From: Planctomycetota bacterium
GTDB taxonomy: Bacteria; Planctomycetota; Phycisphaerae; Phycisphaerales; Phycisphaeraceae
Assembly (NCBI GenBank): GCA_016350165.1
Contig: CP066225.1
Span: forward strand, 2,914,001-2,978,000
Direction: 5' to 3'
DNA: 64,000 nucleotides
The notes beneath the pieces were generated by a model. The model had not been told where the DNA came from, did not search any database, and worked only from the letters and a program-made list of their open reading frames with translations. Below are positions 18,673-26,535 of this stretch, piece by piece (positions within the stretch are counted from its first letter, which is position 1; each line of letters begins with the position of its first letter). A program made the translations under genes and the position numbers.

Positions 18673-19140
18673 TTACCAGAGTCTTGGGCCTTGGTTGTCG
18701 GGGTTATCCGGGTTTTCAGGATCGTCGGGATCTTCGAGATTACCTGAATCTGGATTTTCTGAATCGTCGGACCAGTTGCCATCTGCCCAGGTCTGCTCGT
18801 CGTAATCAGCTTCGAGCGCGTTGTCGATTTCGCTGCCGTCAGTCAGTTCATCAACTTCAGAGTATTCAGCAAGTACTTGTTTGGTATCAAGGCGATCGGC
18901 AGCGGACTCCCATGCAGAGGCGAGCGGAGTTGAATTCTCGCGACGATCTTCAATCGTGGCTTGGAGCTTTTTGATGCGTTTGCGGTATCGGTGCCAAATG
19001 AAAGTGACAGCAACAATAGAGACGATGCCGAAGACACCGAGCGTGATGATGTAAAAGATGAGAACGCTGTAGTTGTTTGCAACCTCGATGGATTGGCTGG
19101 GATCGAGTTGTTTTGCTGATTGTGCGAGTGTGTTAATCAT
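18673..19140 (-). CDS. Small single-pass membrane protein with very acidic C terminus
   Basis: 155 residues from ATG 19140; a TTG at 19197 would add 19. One membrane helix (about residues 26-48, VLIFYIITLGVFGIVSIV...) is followed by a basic helix RYRKRIKKLQATIEDRR and a long acidic tail with the repeated element NPDN/DDPEN. The tail is probably disordered and cytoplasmic. No family recognised. 123 nt upstream of the ankyrin gene's start on the same strand, so possibly the first gene of a shared unit. Confidence 0.6.
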   Translation of the reverse strand: MINTLAQSAKQLDPSQSIEVANNYSVLIFYIITLGVFGIVSIVAVTFIWHRYRKRIKKLQATIEDRRENSTPLASAWESAADRLDTKQVLAEYSEVDELTDGSEIDNALEADYDEQTWADGNWSDDSENPDSGNLEDPDDPENPDNPDNQGPRLW

Positions 19141-19638
19141 GGTGGTGTATTTTAACGCGCGGTTGTGAATAGATGGAAGAGTAATTTTGTGTGGCAATGC
19201 GGAATAGGAGGAAATTTAGTCTGTTGATGGTATCGGGAAATGATAATTGGGGAAAGGAATATTGCGACATGAGTGAGGGGATAGCGGATTGGGAAATTCG
19301 GATTGCAGAATGAAGGTGTTAGTGAGGTATGTGGGGGCTATTGTTGTACTCACGCGTATCGCTGGTTGTAGAAAATGGGAGAGGGTATGAATGGTAATCC
19401 TCACCGACATGCTCAACCGGTTATTAATACACGTGTAAGGCATTAGGTTGCCCTGTCTGTGATCTTCTATTGTTACTAACATACTGCTTGCAAACATGAG
19501 ATAGCTATTTATACTCAATAGCAATACGGTAGAACCTTATTCGTTTATTTTGTGATGATTGGTATTTGGGGCAAAATTCCTGTCTGCATTTTTGATGTAA
19601 AACTAAATCTAGTACTACACCTTTTGAAAGGTTAAGTT
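19141..19638. other. Intergenic spacer with one copy of the GCGTATCG repeat
   Basis: About 500 nt upstream of the beta-helix gene. A 102-residue minus frame (19216-19524) has no signal, motif or ribosome site, and I do not accept it. A copy of the short repeat family lies at 19341-19368. Confidence 0.5.
19341..19368 (+). repeat. Isolated copy of the GCGTATCG short repeat
   Basis: TTGTTGTACTCACGCGTATC followed by GCTGGTTG; it matches the family clustered at 22.86-23.66 kb. A degenerate copy (GTAGCGTGTCGTTGGTTG) lies near 21215-21232. Confidence 0.6.
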
Positions 19639-21042
19639 ATGCTATTTCGGATTTCTAGCTGTGTATTAATTGTATTCATACTAACACTGAGTAACAGACT
19701 GCTTATAGCGCAAAATGTCAATCCAGTGGGCAATTTTCAAGTCATCAATGTTAAAAATTATGGTGCTGTTGGTAATGGTGGGCATGATGATACCTCTGCA
19801 ATACGAGCGGCTTTTGATGTAGCTTGTGGTTTGAAAAATCCAAACGAACCTACTTGGCCGGAACTTACTGATGCTCCACGTGTCGTGTATTTTCCTCCGG
19901 GCAGATATTACATTACGGAAACAATTGAATTAACACCTGACCATAACCGTCTTAAGATTATTGGCGTTGGTGGCACAAACACTGATTCGTCAAGGAAAGT
20001 CGATGGTAATTTTATAGTTAAGAAAAGTAAGCTTGTTTGGAATGGTAACAATACCGATCCCATGATTCATATTTTTGGTGCTAAAAGTTTGGTTTTCCAA
20101 GATCTTTCGTTAGACGGCAACAATGGGCATGGAGATTTTAATTACAGTGAAGACAAAGCTAATATTCTCATTGCCTATGATTCTATTGACGCAACAACAT
20201 CTCCAGCGATGTCCTCAACATTTGGGGCCAGTGGCTCTGCTGGTATTCAGTTTAATCGGGTTCAGTTTTTGAGTGCTAAAACAGGATTCGAATGCAGTGT
20301 TGTTTCGCCTATATGTGGAGCAGATGTGACCTTTATCGACACGCAATTTCATCATTTGAATACTGGGTTTAAAACCAACAGTGATCAGAACGTAAACTAC
20401 ATGTTTTTACGTTGTGGTATTGGTTGGTGTGATGTTGGTTTTCATTTTGAAACTGGTGGTAGTGCAATCTTCAATTTACTTGGGGGGCATCATACAAATA
20501 CAGTCTTGAAAATTGATGATGGAGATAAAAATATTGGTAATTACGCTATACATGGCCTAAAAGTCGAAACCAATATTAATGATGGTAATAGTAACCCCGG
20601 CAGCTCGGAGAATAATTCTAAGCGTACCGTATTGGTGGATGCAACGGGTTGGGTTACGATCAATATTGATGGCCTTACATCTGGTTGTGGTGGATGTCTT
20701 CAGTCAGATGGTACCGGTGACACGGAAACAGCCTTATTTAAGCTTAGAGATGGAGCTCAACTATCAGTTAATGCTTCTCAAATGTCAGGAAAAACGGCAG
20801 ATATTTCAAGCGGTAATGACAAAGCACCTTGCGTATTAACGTACAATAATTGCCGCTTCATATATTTCTCTGACCCTACAGAGAATGCTTCAGTTGGTAA
20901 CAATTCTGTTATGCATCTTAGAGATTGTGTAGTGGCAAATGACGAATTTAATACATATAACAACCATGCGATTACAAGTTGGACATACCACAAAGATTAC
21001 ATAATGGGATATGGTTTGCAGAATGGCAATGACAGTGAATAA
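19639..21042 (+). CDS. Secreted right-handed beta-helix protein, pectate-lyase-3/GH28-like
   Basis: 467 residues. Signal peptide to about residue 24, then VKNYGAVGNGGHDDTSAIRAA and VYFPPGRYYITETIEL, the N-terminal cap signature of the pectate lyase superfamily 3 (polygalacturonase-like) beta-helix. Short Asn/Gly/Asp-rich coils follow to the end (QDLSLDGNNGHGD, GIQFNRVQFLS). It probably binds or cleaves a polysaccharide outside the cell. I cannot see an unambiguous GH28 catalytic Asp set, so enzyme activity is uncertain. It has its own terminator at 21066-21097 and stands alone as a transcription unit. Confidence 0.8.
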   Translation: MLFRISSCVLIVFILTLSNRLLIAQNVNPVGNFQVINVKNYGAVGNGGHDDTSAIRAAFDVACGLKNPNEPTWPELTDAPRVVYFPPGRYYITETIELTPDHNRLKIIGVGGTNTDSSRKVDGNFIVKKSKLVWNGNNTDPMIHIFGAKSLVFQDLSLDGNNGHGDFNYSEDKANILIAYDSIDATTSPAMSSTFGASGSAGIQFNRVQFLSAKTGFECSVVSPICGADVTFIDTQFHHLNTGFKTNSDQNVNYMFLRCGIGWCDVGFHFETGGSAIFNLLGGHHTNTVLKIDDGDKNIGNYAIHGLKVETNINDGNSNPGSSENNSKRTVLVDATGWVTINIDGLTSGCGGCLQSDGTGDTETALFKLRDGAQLSVNASQMSGKTADISSGNDKAPCVLTYNNCRFIYFSDPTENASVGNNSVMHLRDCVVANDEFNTYNNHAITSWTYHKDYIMGYGLQNGNDSE

Positions 21043-21065
21043 TGCTTAATAAAGATGTTTATTAC

Positions 21066-21097
21066 AAAGCTCAAAGGTAAAACTTTGAGCTTTTTTT
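21066..21097 (+). terminator. Intrinsic terminator of the beta-helix gene
   Basis: 11-bp stem AAAGCTCAAAG / CTTTGAGCTTT with a 6-nt loop, then a T tract. Confidence 0.85.
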
Positions 21098-21260
21098 GTA
21101 ACAAATATTAGCATTGAATCAACAGACAAGTGGCTGTGAAAAGATGTGTTCGCTCTCTTTTAAAAGGCGATTTGATCTTAGCGATACCTCTTTATGGAGA
21201 GGAATTTTGTGACTGTAGCGTGTCGTTGGTTGAGGCGTGGGGGGAAGTGGTGGGGGATGA

Positions 21261-22085
21261 TTAGCCTTTGTAGGTACAGGCGGTTTTTTGGGTTTCCCAG
21301 AGTTTGATTTCAACGAGTTCGGAGCCGGGCATGGAGCCGAGGTCGTCGACTTTGGGGGCTAGCTTTTCGTAGATGACCTTGGAGATGTTCTCGACGGTTG
21401 GGTTGAGGTCGGCGAACTCGGGGGTGTCTTTATTTAGATGTTTGTGGTCAAAGGGTTTGATGACGGTGGTGTCGATGAGTTCGTCGAGCTCTTCGACGGT
21501 TGCGATTTCGCCCATTGGGTCGACGGGGAGTGAGATCGCGACTTCGAGGACGTAGTTGTGGCCGTGCCCTTCGGGGTTGTTGCATTTGCCGAAGATTTTG
21601 ATGTTTTGCTCGTCGGAGAGGTCGGCGCAGTGGAGTCTGTGTGCGGCGGAGAATTCGTATTGGTGTCGGATGATGACTCGGTCCATGTGCTCGCTCTCCA
21701 TGCCTAGGGACAACATTGGCGTGAGGTTGAGTCGCGCTTCGGCGACGGTTTCATTAAGTAACGGTTGCAGATTATTAATAATTCCACGCATGACTTCGCC
21801 GAGTGGGATGGATGCAGGGTCGATGGGGCCTGAGATCATGTCTTGGAGGTATGGGAGTACTTCTTCGCGGACGGCGTTGTCGATTTCGGTGATGTTGATG
21901 AAGTAGCCGGTGTTGTCGGGTTCGCCTTTGCAGATGACTTCGAGTTCATACCACCGGGAGAGGCCGCGCATTGCGGGCCAACCGCCCCAGGTGTTGAATT
22001 TTTCGGTTGCTTCGGGAGGTAGGGTTCCGCCGGCGGTGGAGCCGTCGGTGACACACATTCTGACTTTGCGGTGCAATTCGAGCAT
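21261..22085 (-). CDS. Two-domain 6-pyruvoyl/6-carboxytetrahydropterin synthase-like protein (QueD/PTPS)
   Basis: 274 residues, about twice a normal QueD. The C-terminal half has the full PTPS/QueD set: EFSAAHRLH, GKCNNPEGHGHNY (zinc His pair and catalytic-type Cys), FDHKHLN, PTVENISKVIYE and a final Glu in IKLWET. The N-terminal half keeps the scaffold (SRWYELEVICKGEPDNTGYFINI, TEIDNAV) but has lost the zinc-binding His residues. QueD makes 6-carboxy-tetrahydropterin for queuosine; related enzymes make pterins. The fold is secure, while the exact product is not. ATG 22085; no partner queuosine genes adjoin. Confidence 0.85.
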   Translation of the reverse strand: MLELHRKVRMCVTDGSTAGGTLPPEATEKFNTWGGWPAMRGLSRWYELEVICKGEPDNTGYFINITEIDNAVREEVLPYLQDMISGPIDPASIPLGEVMRGIINNLQPLLNETVAEARLNLTPMLSLGMESEHMDRVIIRHQYEFSAAHRLHCADLSDEQNIKIFGKCNNPEGHGHNYVLEVAISLPVDPMGEIATVEELDELIDTTVIKPFDHKHLNKDTPEFADLNPTVENISKVIYEKLAPKVDDLGSMPGSELVEIKLWETQKTACTYKG

Positions 22086-22170
22086 GGGGGTATTTTAGTA
22101 GAAAAGGAGAGGAGTGGGGATGAGAAAGTTGTGAGGTGCGTGTGAATGTTGATGTTGGGCGATGCGGTTT

Positions 22171-22478
22171 TGTGCGCACGTTTTGAATTGAAGTTGGTTT
22201 TTGAGATGGTTTTAAAAAAGGGGTTTTGAAATTGAGTAGTGCGCGTTGGTGTCAAAATGATGAGCGGTATTGTTAAGTTCTGAGATAAATAAAGGAGTTA
22301 TGAGTGGGGGGAGGCGCGTTTGTGCGCACGGATGTGAAAGTTGATCGATTTTTGGTGACTTTCCCTGATAAGGAAATGGGCTGAAATGGTCAGTTTTGGG
22401 TTGGAATGGGTGAGTTTTGGGATGGTTTGGGTTGGAAATGGATTGGTTTGGAGAGGGGGAATGCGTGTTTGTGCGCGC
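22171..22478. repeat. Three TGTGCGCAC-type palindromic repeats
   Basis: TTTGTGCGCACG-like units at 22171-22179, 22321-22329 and 22470-22478 (last one TGTGCGCGC). The same word, inverted, recurs at 47567-47607, the other large spacer. Confidence 0.55.
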
Positions 22479-22626
22479 GGATGGGTTGGGGGTTGGGTTT
22501 GGTATGTGGTTTGCTGTGCGCTTGATGAAGTGAAGATTTAGTTGGTGTATCCTCAATGAGGCCGGATGGGCCTTTGAGGTTGTGAGCGAAGGATTTGGTT
22601 AATTCTGGGGTGGAGGGTTGAGGCTT

Positions 22627-22647
22627 CCGCGGCCCGAAGGTCCGCGG
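22627..22647. repeat. CCGCGG hairpin element
   Basis: CCGCGG / CCGCGG around CCCGAAGGT, followed by CTAATGG. REP-like appearance; single copy here. Confidence 0.4.
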
Positions 22648-22824
22648 CTAATGGTGAGTTGTTTCACTTTATCGTTCGCTGAATTGGTGAGTGGTTGTTA
22701 ATGGGAAATTAGCGCAAAAAAGATTTGTGATTGTGAGGGTTGGCTTAGATGATTGGGTTTGGTATGGCGCTTGCTATAGGGGAGGGGAAATTGTGAGCAA
22801 AAGATAGGTATGAGGGGTGAGCAC

Positions 22825-22841
22825 GGCGAGCGTGGCTCGCC
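22825..22841. repeat. GGCGAGC-GTG-GCTCGCC hairpin repeat, copy 1
   Basis: Perfect 7-bp stem with GTG loop inside a longer shared context (GCACGGCGAGCGTGGCTCG...GGCTATT). Second copy at 23349. Confidence 0.6.
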
Positions 22842-22852
22842 GGCTATTGGGG

Positions 22853-23655
22853 AGGGTGTTTCACTGCAGCGTATCGCTAGTTGGAGGTGTGGGTGAGTTG
22901 GTGGATGCGATTTCACTTGAGCGTATCGTTGGTTCGGGGGTGTTGTTGTTGGGGTGGGAATGGAGTTTATTGATGAAGATGATGAGATATGGCTTGGTGG
23001 TTTATTTATTGATGTTGTTGGGTGGTGCGCTGCCGAGCGGGGTTGTGGTTGAGGGGGGTGAGATTGATGAGGTGAGTGAGGTTGTGGTGGTTGAAGATGT
23101 GGTTTTGCGGTGAGGTTGGGGTGTGTTCCACTAAAGCGTACCGTTGGTTGATTAATGAGAATGTGAGTTTGTTGGATTTTGGCGCAATCGCTTCGTTCGT
23201 GAGCGTTGTTTTGTGGGTGGGTTGTTGCACTCAAGCGTGTCGCTAAATGAAAGTGCGAATGTTTGGTGGGGTTTTTGTTTTACTTGAGCGTATCGTTGGT
23301 TTTGGGGTGTGGCATTGTGAGTAATGGATGGGTGTGAGGGATGGGCACGGCGAGCGTGGCTCGTTGGCTATTTTGGTGGGTTGTTGCACTCAAGCGTATC
23401 GCTAAATGAAAGTGCGATTGTTTGGTCGTGTTTTTTGTTTCACTTGAGCGTATCGTTGAAGGTGAGTGTGGTTATATGCGTGGATGGATTGTTTGGTTGG
23501 TGTGTCATCGTAAGGTGGGATTGCGATTGTTTGGTGGGGAGTTGTTACACTAAAGCGTATCGTTAGATGAGGAATGGGAGTGGGAATGAGGAATGGGGGA
23601 TGGGGATGGGGGTTGGGTGAGGTGTTACACTCAAATGTATGGTTGTTTGGGGGGA
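22853..23655 (+). repeat. Array of nine short GCGTATCG repeats
   Basis: Cores start at 22869, 22921, 23136, 23235, 23288, 23394, 23448 and 23555, with a degraded ninth near 23636. Consensus about TTG-TTNCAC-TYRAGCGTATCGYTRG. Two forms alternate: CACTTGAGCGTATCGTTGG and CACTCAAGCGTATCGCTAAA. A block of about 85 nt (23216-23300) recurs at 23375-23460, so part of the array grew by duplication. Confidence 0.75.
23349..23365. repeat. GGCGAGC hairpin repeat, copy 2
   Basis: Matches copy 1 at 22825 over about 25 nt, with two changes weakening the right arm (GCTCGTT). Confidence 0.55.
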
Positions 23656-23816
23656 GAGGGGCTGAGAGATTTGGATTTTGGTCAGGAAGATGAAGCTAAT
23701 GGGGGGAATGTCGGGTTTGGGGGGTGAAAAATGGGTATGCTTTTGGAGATGCGAGAGAACTCGGGTGGGGGGATGGGCGTCTTACTGGGAGTTAGTTGAA
23801 ATCAGTAACGGGGGGC

Positions 23817-24866
23817 ATGGAAATAATGATGGCAGAAGACAGTAACAAGAAAACAGTCATTGCGGCGGTCGTGATCTTTATTGCGGTGCTTGCGATGTTT
23901 TTGGGTGTTTATGTGGCTTTGCTGGATGAAGGTGAGCCTACGGCTGAGGATATTGCGGCGGAGCAGGTTGAAGCTGAAACGGAATTGGAGCGGCTGCAGA
24001 ACAGTTTTTCGTTGGCGATGGATAATCGGCGGCCTGCACCTGAGTTGATTGATGAGATTAAGGTTTATGCGGAAGCGCATCCTGAGTCGGTGTATGCGGA
24101 GTTGTTGTATGCACAGTCGCAGTTGTATGTGAGGAACTATCAGGTTGCTTACGATGCGTTTGAGCGTGCGTTGGTTTTGGACCCGAATCAGTATCAGACT
24201 GAGATGCTGACGGGGACGATTGCGTATGACCACTTGAAGAATTTTGATGGTGCGGTGAAGCACTTTGAGTTGGCGGCGGCGTTGAATGATAAAGATCCTC
24301 AGCCTTGGTTGTATATTGCTCAGATTAAGGCGAAGCAGGATAAGCCTGAGGAGGCATTTGAGAGTCTGACGAAGGCGATTGAGATCGATAGGAATTTGCC
24401 ACAGGCGCATGCGTCGCTTGCGGAGTTGTATCAGCAACGGGGGATGTTCGATGCGGCGGGTCGTGAGTATGAGTTGGCATTGGAACAGTCGAAGTCATCG
24501 AAACAGCAACGACAACATGCGGTGTATCTGTTTAAGTATGCGAAGATGTTGGCAGGTGAGGGGAAGCCAGAGGAGGCGCTGCCGCTGTTGGCGGATATGC
24601 CTTTGACGGCGCGGACGCAGCCTGAAGTGTTGGTTGAGATTGGTGAGGTTTGGGATGCATTGGGTGAGCCAAGTCAGGCGGCGAAGTATTTCAGTCAGGT
24701 CTTGAGGGCTGATCCTGCGAATGAGAAGGCGGCTGAGCTTACGGTGAAGTACTACATCATTGCAGGTGATAAGGTTGCAGCGGCGGAGGCGATGAATGAT
24801 TTAAGGATGTTGAATCCGGGGTCTGAGAAGCTGCAAGGGTTTGCGGATGAGATTGCGGGGATGTAG
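23817..24866 (+). CDS. Membrane-anchored TPR protein
   Basis: 349 residues from ATG 23817 (GGGGGG just upstream; ATG 23826 or 23829 also possible). One N-terminal membrane helix (about 13-37, IAAVVIFIAVLAMFLGVYVAL) is followed by a series of tetratricopeptide repeats, for example VAYDAFERALVLDPN, AVKHFELAAALNDKDPQPW, AFESLTKAIEIDRN and AAKYFSQVLRADPANEKA. TPRs bind other proteins, so a scaffolding role at the outer face of the cytoplasmic membrane is likely. The gene lies alone between the repeat spacer and a terminator. No further function can be read. Confidence 0.85.
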   Translation: MEIMMAEDSNKKTVIAAVVIFIAVLAMFLGVYVALLDEGEPTAEDIAAEQVEAETELERLQNSFSLAMDNRRPAPELIDEIKVYAEAHPESVYAELLYAQSQLYVRNYQVAYDAFERALVLDPNQYQTEMLTGTIAYDHLKNFDGAVKHFELAAALNDKDPQPWLYIAQIKAKQDKPEEAFESLTKAIEIDRNLPQAHASLAELYQQRGMFDAAGREYELALEQSKSSKQQRQHAVYLFKYAKMLAGEGKPEEALPLLADMPLTARTQPEVLVEIGEVWDALGEPSQAAKYFSQVLRADPANEKAAELTVKYYIIAGDKVAAAEAMNDLRMLNPGSEKLQGFADEIAGM

Positions 24867-24896
24867 TTGGTTGGGTTGAGAAAAATGGATATGAAA

Positions 24897-24924
24897 AAAC
24901 CGCTCGAATGTGAGCGGTTTTTTT
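24897..24924. terminator. Bidirectional intrinsic terminator
   Basis: Stem AAACCGCTC / GAGCGGTTT, 6-nt loop, T tract on the plus side and A tract on the left. Sits between the convergent TPR and Dabb genes. Confidence 0.85.
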
Positions 24925-24946
24925 GTTTTGTGTGTGGGGGGAGGAT

Positions 24947-25237
24947 TTAGAATTCGTAGTCGAGGGCCATGAGTTCTGCGTTTGCTTTGAGTTGGGTTGC
25001 GACTTTGACGTGCTCGGGGTGATTTGCGTAGACGGCGAGCGCTTCTTTTGATTCGAGCGTGACGACGAAGCCTACCTGACAGCCTTTGGCGCGGTCGGTG
25101 AAGTTATCGCCGATGGTGAAGCGTGTGATGCCGGGGACTTTAGATTCGAGAGACTTGAGCGCTTGGACGAGCTCGTTTTTCTTTTCGGTGGTGACGTCGT
25201 CGTTGAATTTGACCCAGACGATGTGTTCAACAGCCAT
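24947..25237 (-). CDS. Dabb (stress-responsive alpha/beta barrel) domain protein
   Basis: 96 residues from ATG 25237 with GGAG upstream; the open frame to 25399 is not supported. EHIVWVKFNDDVT at the N terminus, PGITRFTIGDNFTDRAKGCQVGFVVTLES in the middle and YANHPEHVKVA near the end match the Dabb family, small dimeric ferredoxin-like barrels. Known members range from stress proteins to polyketide cyclases; this stand-alone copy gives no hint of substrate. Short, single domain and cytoplasmic. Confidence 0.85.
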   Translation of the reverse strand: MAVEHIVWVKFNDDVTTEKKNELVQALKSLESKVPGITRFTIGDNFTDRAKGCQVGFVVTLESKEALAVYANHPEHVKVATQLKANAELMALDYEF

Positions 25238-25647
25238 GCGTGATCTCCAAAAACAGGGGTGTGGGATGCATAAGGGATGATGAAATCCTGTGAGAGAATG
25301 ATACAGGAATGGTCTTGATCTGTAATGTTGGGGGTTGATGTGAGGTTTGAGGTGTTGCTTAGGGGTGTCGTGATTATTGGTCGTTGGTCGAGTAGTCAAT
25401 GGGTTAGGCTATTTCGCCCGATAGCTAAATATGAGAATCACATGAAATAGTAAGTGATTATTGGGAAAGTGAAATGCGGTTGGTAGGTTAGGCTGCCATC
25501 GTGGATTACAACAGTTTGTGAATAATTGCTTTTCAAGTGTGATAGTTTGGGGCATAATGGTGTTTGTAATATGGCTGTGGCTGTATTACCGGACGATTAG
25601 ATGCTTGCGACTCCTACCAAATGCAAGCACAAGGGAGATTAGGGACT
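25238..25647. other. Intergenic spacer
   Basis: About 400 nt between divergent genes. A possible -10 CATAAT lies near 25553 with a weak -35 TTTTCA 17 nt upstream. Nothing else is seen. Confidence 0.4.
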
Positions 25648-26370
25648 ATGACTTCGCACTTAGCTAAGACGCTATTGTTATTGATTGGGTTGGTTGCAGG
25701 GGCAAATGCACAGGCATCCTTTATGACGTTGGACGAACTGTATCTGGATTTTGATACGGATGGATTTGGCGCGTCGATTGGTGCGGGACAGGTGATTGAT
25801 GATGAGTATGTGACGCTGGGGACGTGGGTAGATGTGACGAACCATAATAAGGCATTGGATCAGGGGATGGCGTTTGATACGTCGAATCCTGTGGGTGATC
25901 CGGATTTGGCGAATCCTGGTTATGGCGTTGGGAATACAGCGTCGAATTTGCTGGGGAATGTGTTGGTTGTAGCGGCGGATGGAGGGAGTGTGCCGAATGA
26001 TGAGGAGGCGGTGAATGTGGGGATGACGTACAGTTCGTATGTTGATTTCTACTTTACGGAGACGTATTTGCAGGGGACGGTGGATTTACTGGATATTGAA
26101 GGAGCTGCGGCGAGTGTGTTGCATGGAGCGCGGCTTGACCTGATTGATGATTCGTCTGTTGTGATGAGTTATGAGGTTGCGTCGCTGGGTGACAATGGAT
26201 TGCAGACGTTTGCGTTTGGTGGCGTTGAATTTGATTCGATTCGGATCAACCTGACGCGTGGTGGTGGGATTGATAATCTGCATTTGTTTACGGTGCCTGA
26301 GCCGGGGGCGTTGACGCTGCTGACGCTGGGGGCGTTGGTGTTTACGACACGGCCTAAACGGCAAGCGTGA
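25648..26370 (+). CDS. PEP-CTERM secreted protein
   Basis: 240 residues from ATG 25648 (the frame opens at 25621). Signal peptide MTSHLAKTLLLLIGLVAGANA, a beta-rich domain (YVDFYFTETYLQGTVDLLDI, GLQTFAFGGVEFDSIRINL) and a C-terminal PEP-CTERM sorting signal: VPEPGAL, hydrophobic stretch, RPKRQA. Proteins of this class are sorted and anchored by exosortase, with possible links to extracellular polysaccharide. The central domain resembles DUF4465/cohesin-like 'DNLHLFTVPEP' proteins. Own terminator follows. Confidence 0.85.
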   Translation: MTSHLAKTLLLLIGLVAGANAQASFMTLDELYLDFDTDGFGASIGAGQVIDDEYVTLGTWVDVTNHNKALDQGMAFDTSNPVGDPDLANPGYGVGNTASNLLGNVLVVAADGGSVPNDEEAVNVGMTYSSYVDFYFTETYLQGTVDLLDIEGAAASVLHGARLDLIDDSSVVMSYEVASLGDNGLQTFAFGGVEFDSIRINLTRGGGIDNLHLFTVPEPGALTLLTLGALVFTTRPKRQA

Positions 26371-26400
26371 AGTGAATGAGAAAATGAAAATGAAGAAAAG

Positions 26401-26427
26401 CACCTGCGGCAACGTGGGTGTTTTTTT
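26401..26427 (+). terminator. Terminator of the PEP-CTERM gene
   Basis: CACCTGCG / CGTGGGTG stem with a GCAA tetraloop and two wobble pairs, then seven T. Confidence 0.75.
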
Positions 26428-26535
26428 GTGGCGAGAATGTGTCAATTGAGTCTAATGGAGCGGAAGAGCGTTGGATGGGTGATGTTACCGGAAGTATTTG
26501 AGTTTGAGTGGGTTTGAGTTTCAAGCGAGAGGTGT

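Larger units (their letters stand above)
22086..23816. other. Gene-free, GT-rich, repeat-filled spacer of 1.7 kb
   Basis: Strongly GT-rich on the plus strand. It holds three kinds of short repeat: TGTGCGCAC palindromes, GGCGAGC and CCGCGG hairpins, and an array of GCGTATCG elements. Several frames of 60-180 residues cross it on both strands, but they consist of low-complexity Val/Gly or Pro/His/Asn sequence and span the repeats, so none is accepted. Confidence 0.7.

Noticed and set aside
19216-19524. 102-residue minus frame in a spacer
   Set aside because: Crosses a short repeat, has no ribosome site and no recognisable feature.
22698-23234. Minus-strand frame of 178 residues and several plus-strand frames in the repeat spacer
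   Set aside because: Low-complexity Pro/His/Ser or Val/Gly sequence, made of the repeats, without start signals or motifs.
22853-23655. CRISPR array
   Set aside because: Repeats are degenerate, irregularly spaced (50-215 nt), with no unique spacers of even length and no cas genes.
23802-24437. 211-residue minus frame
   Set aside because: Antisense to the TPR gene; Arg/Leu/Gln-rich composition follows from the GT-rich coding strand.
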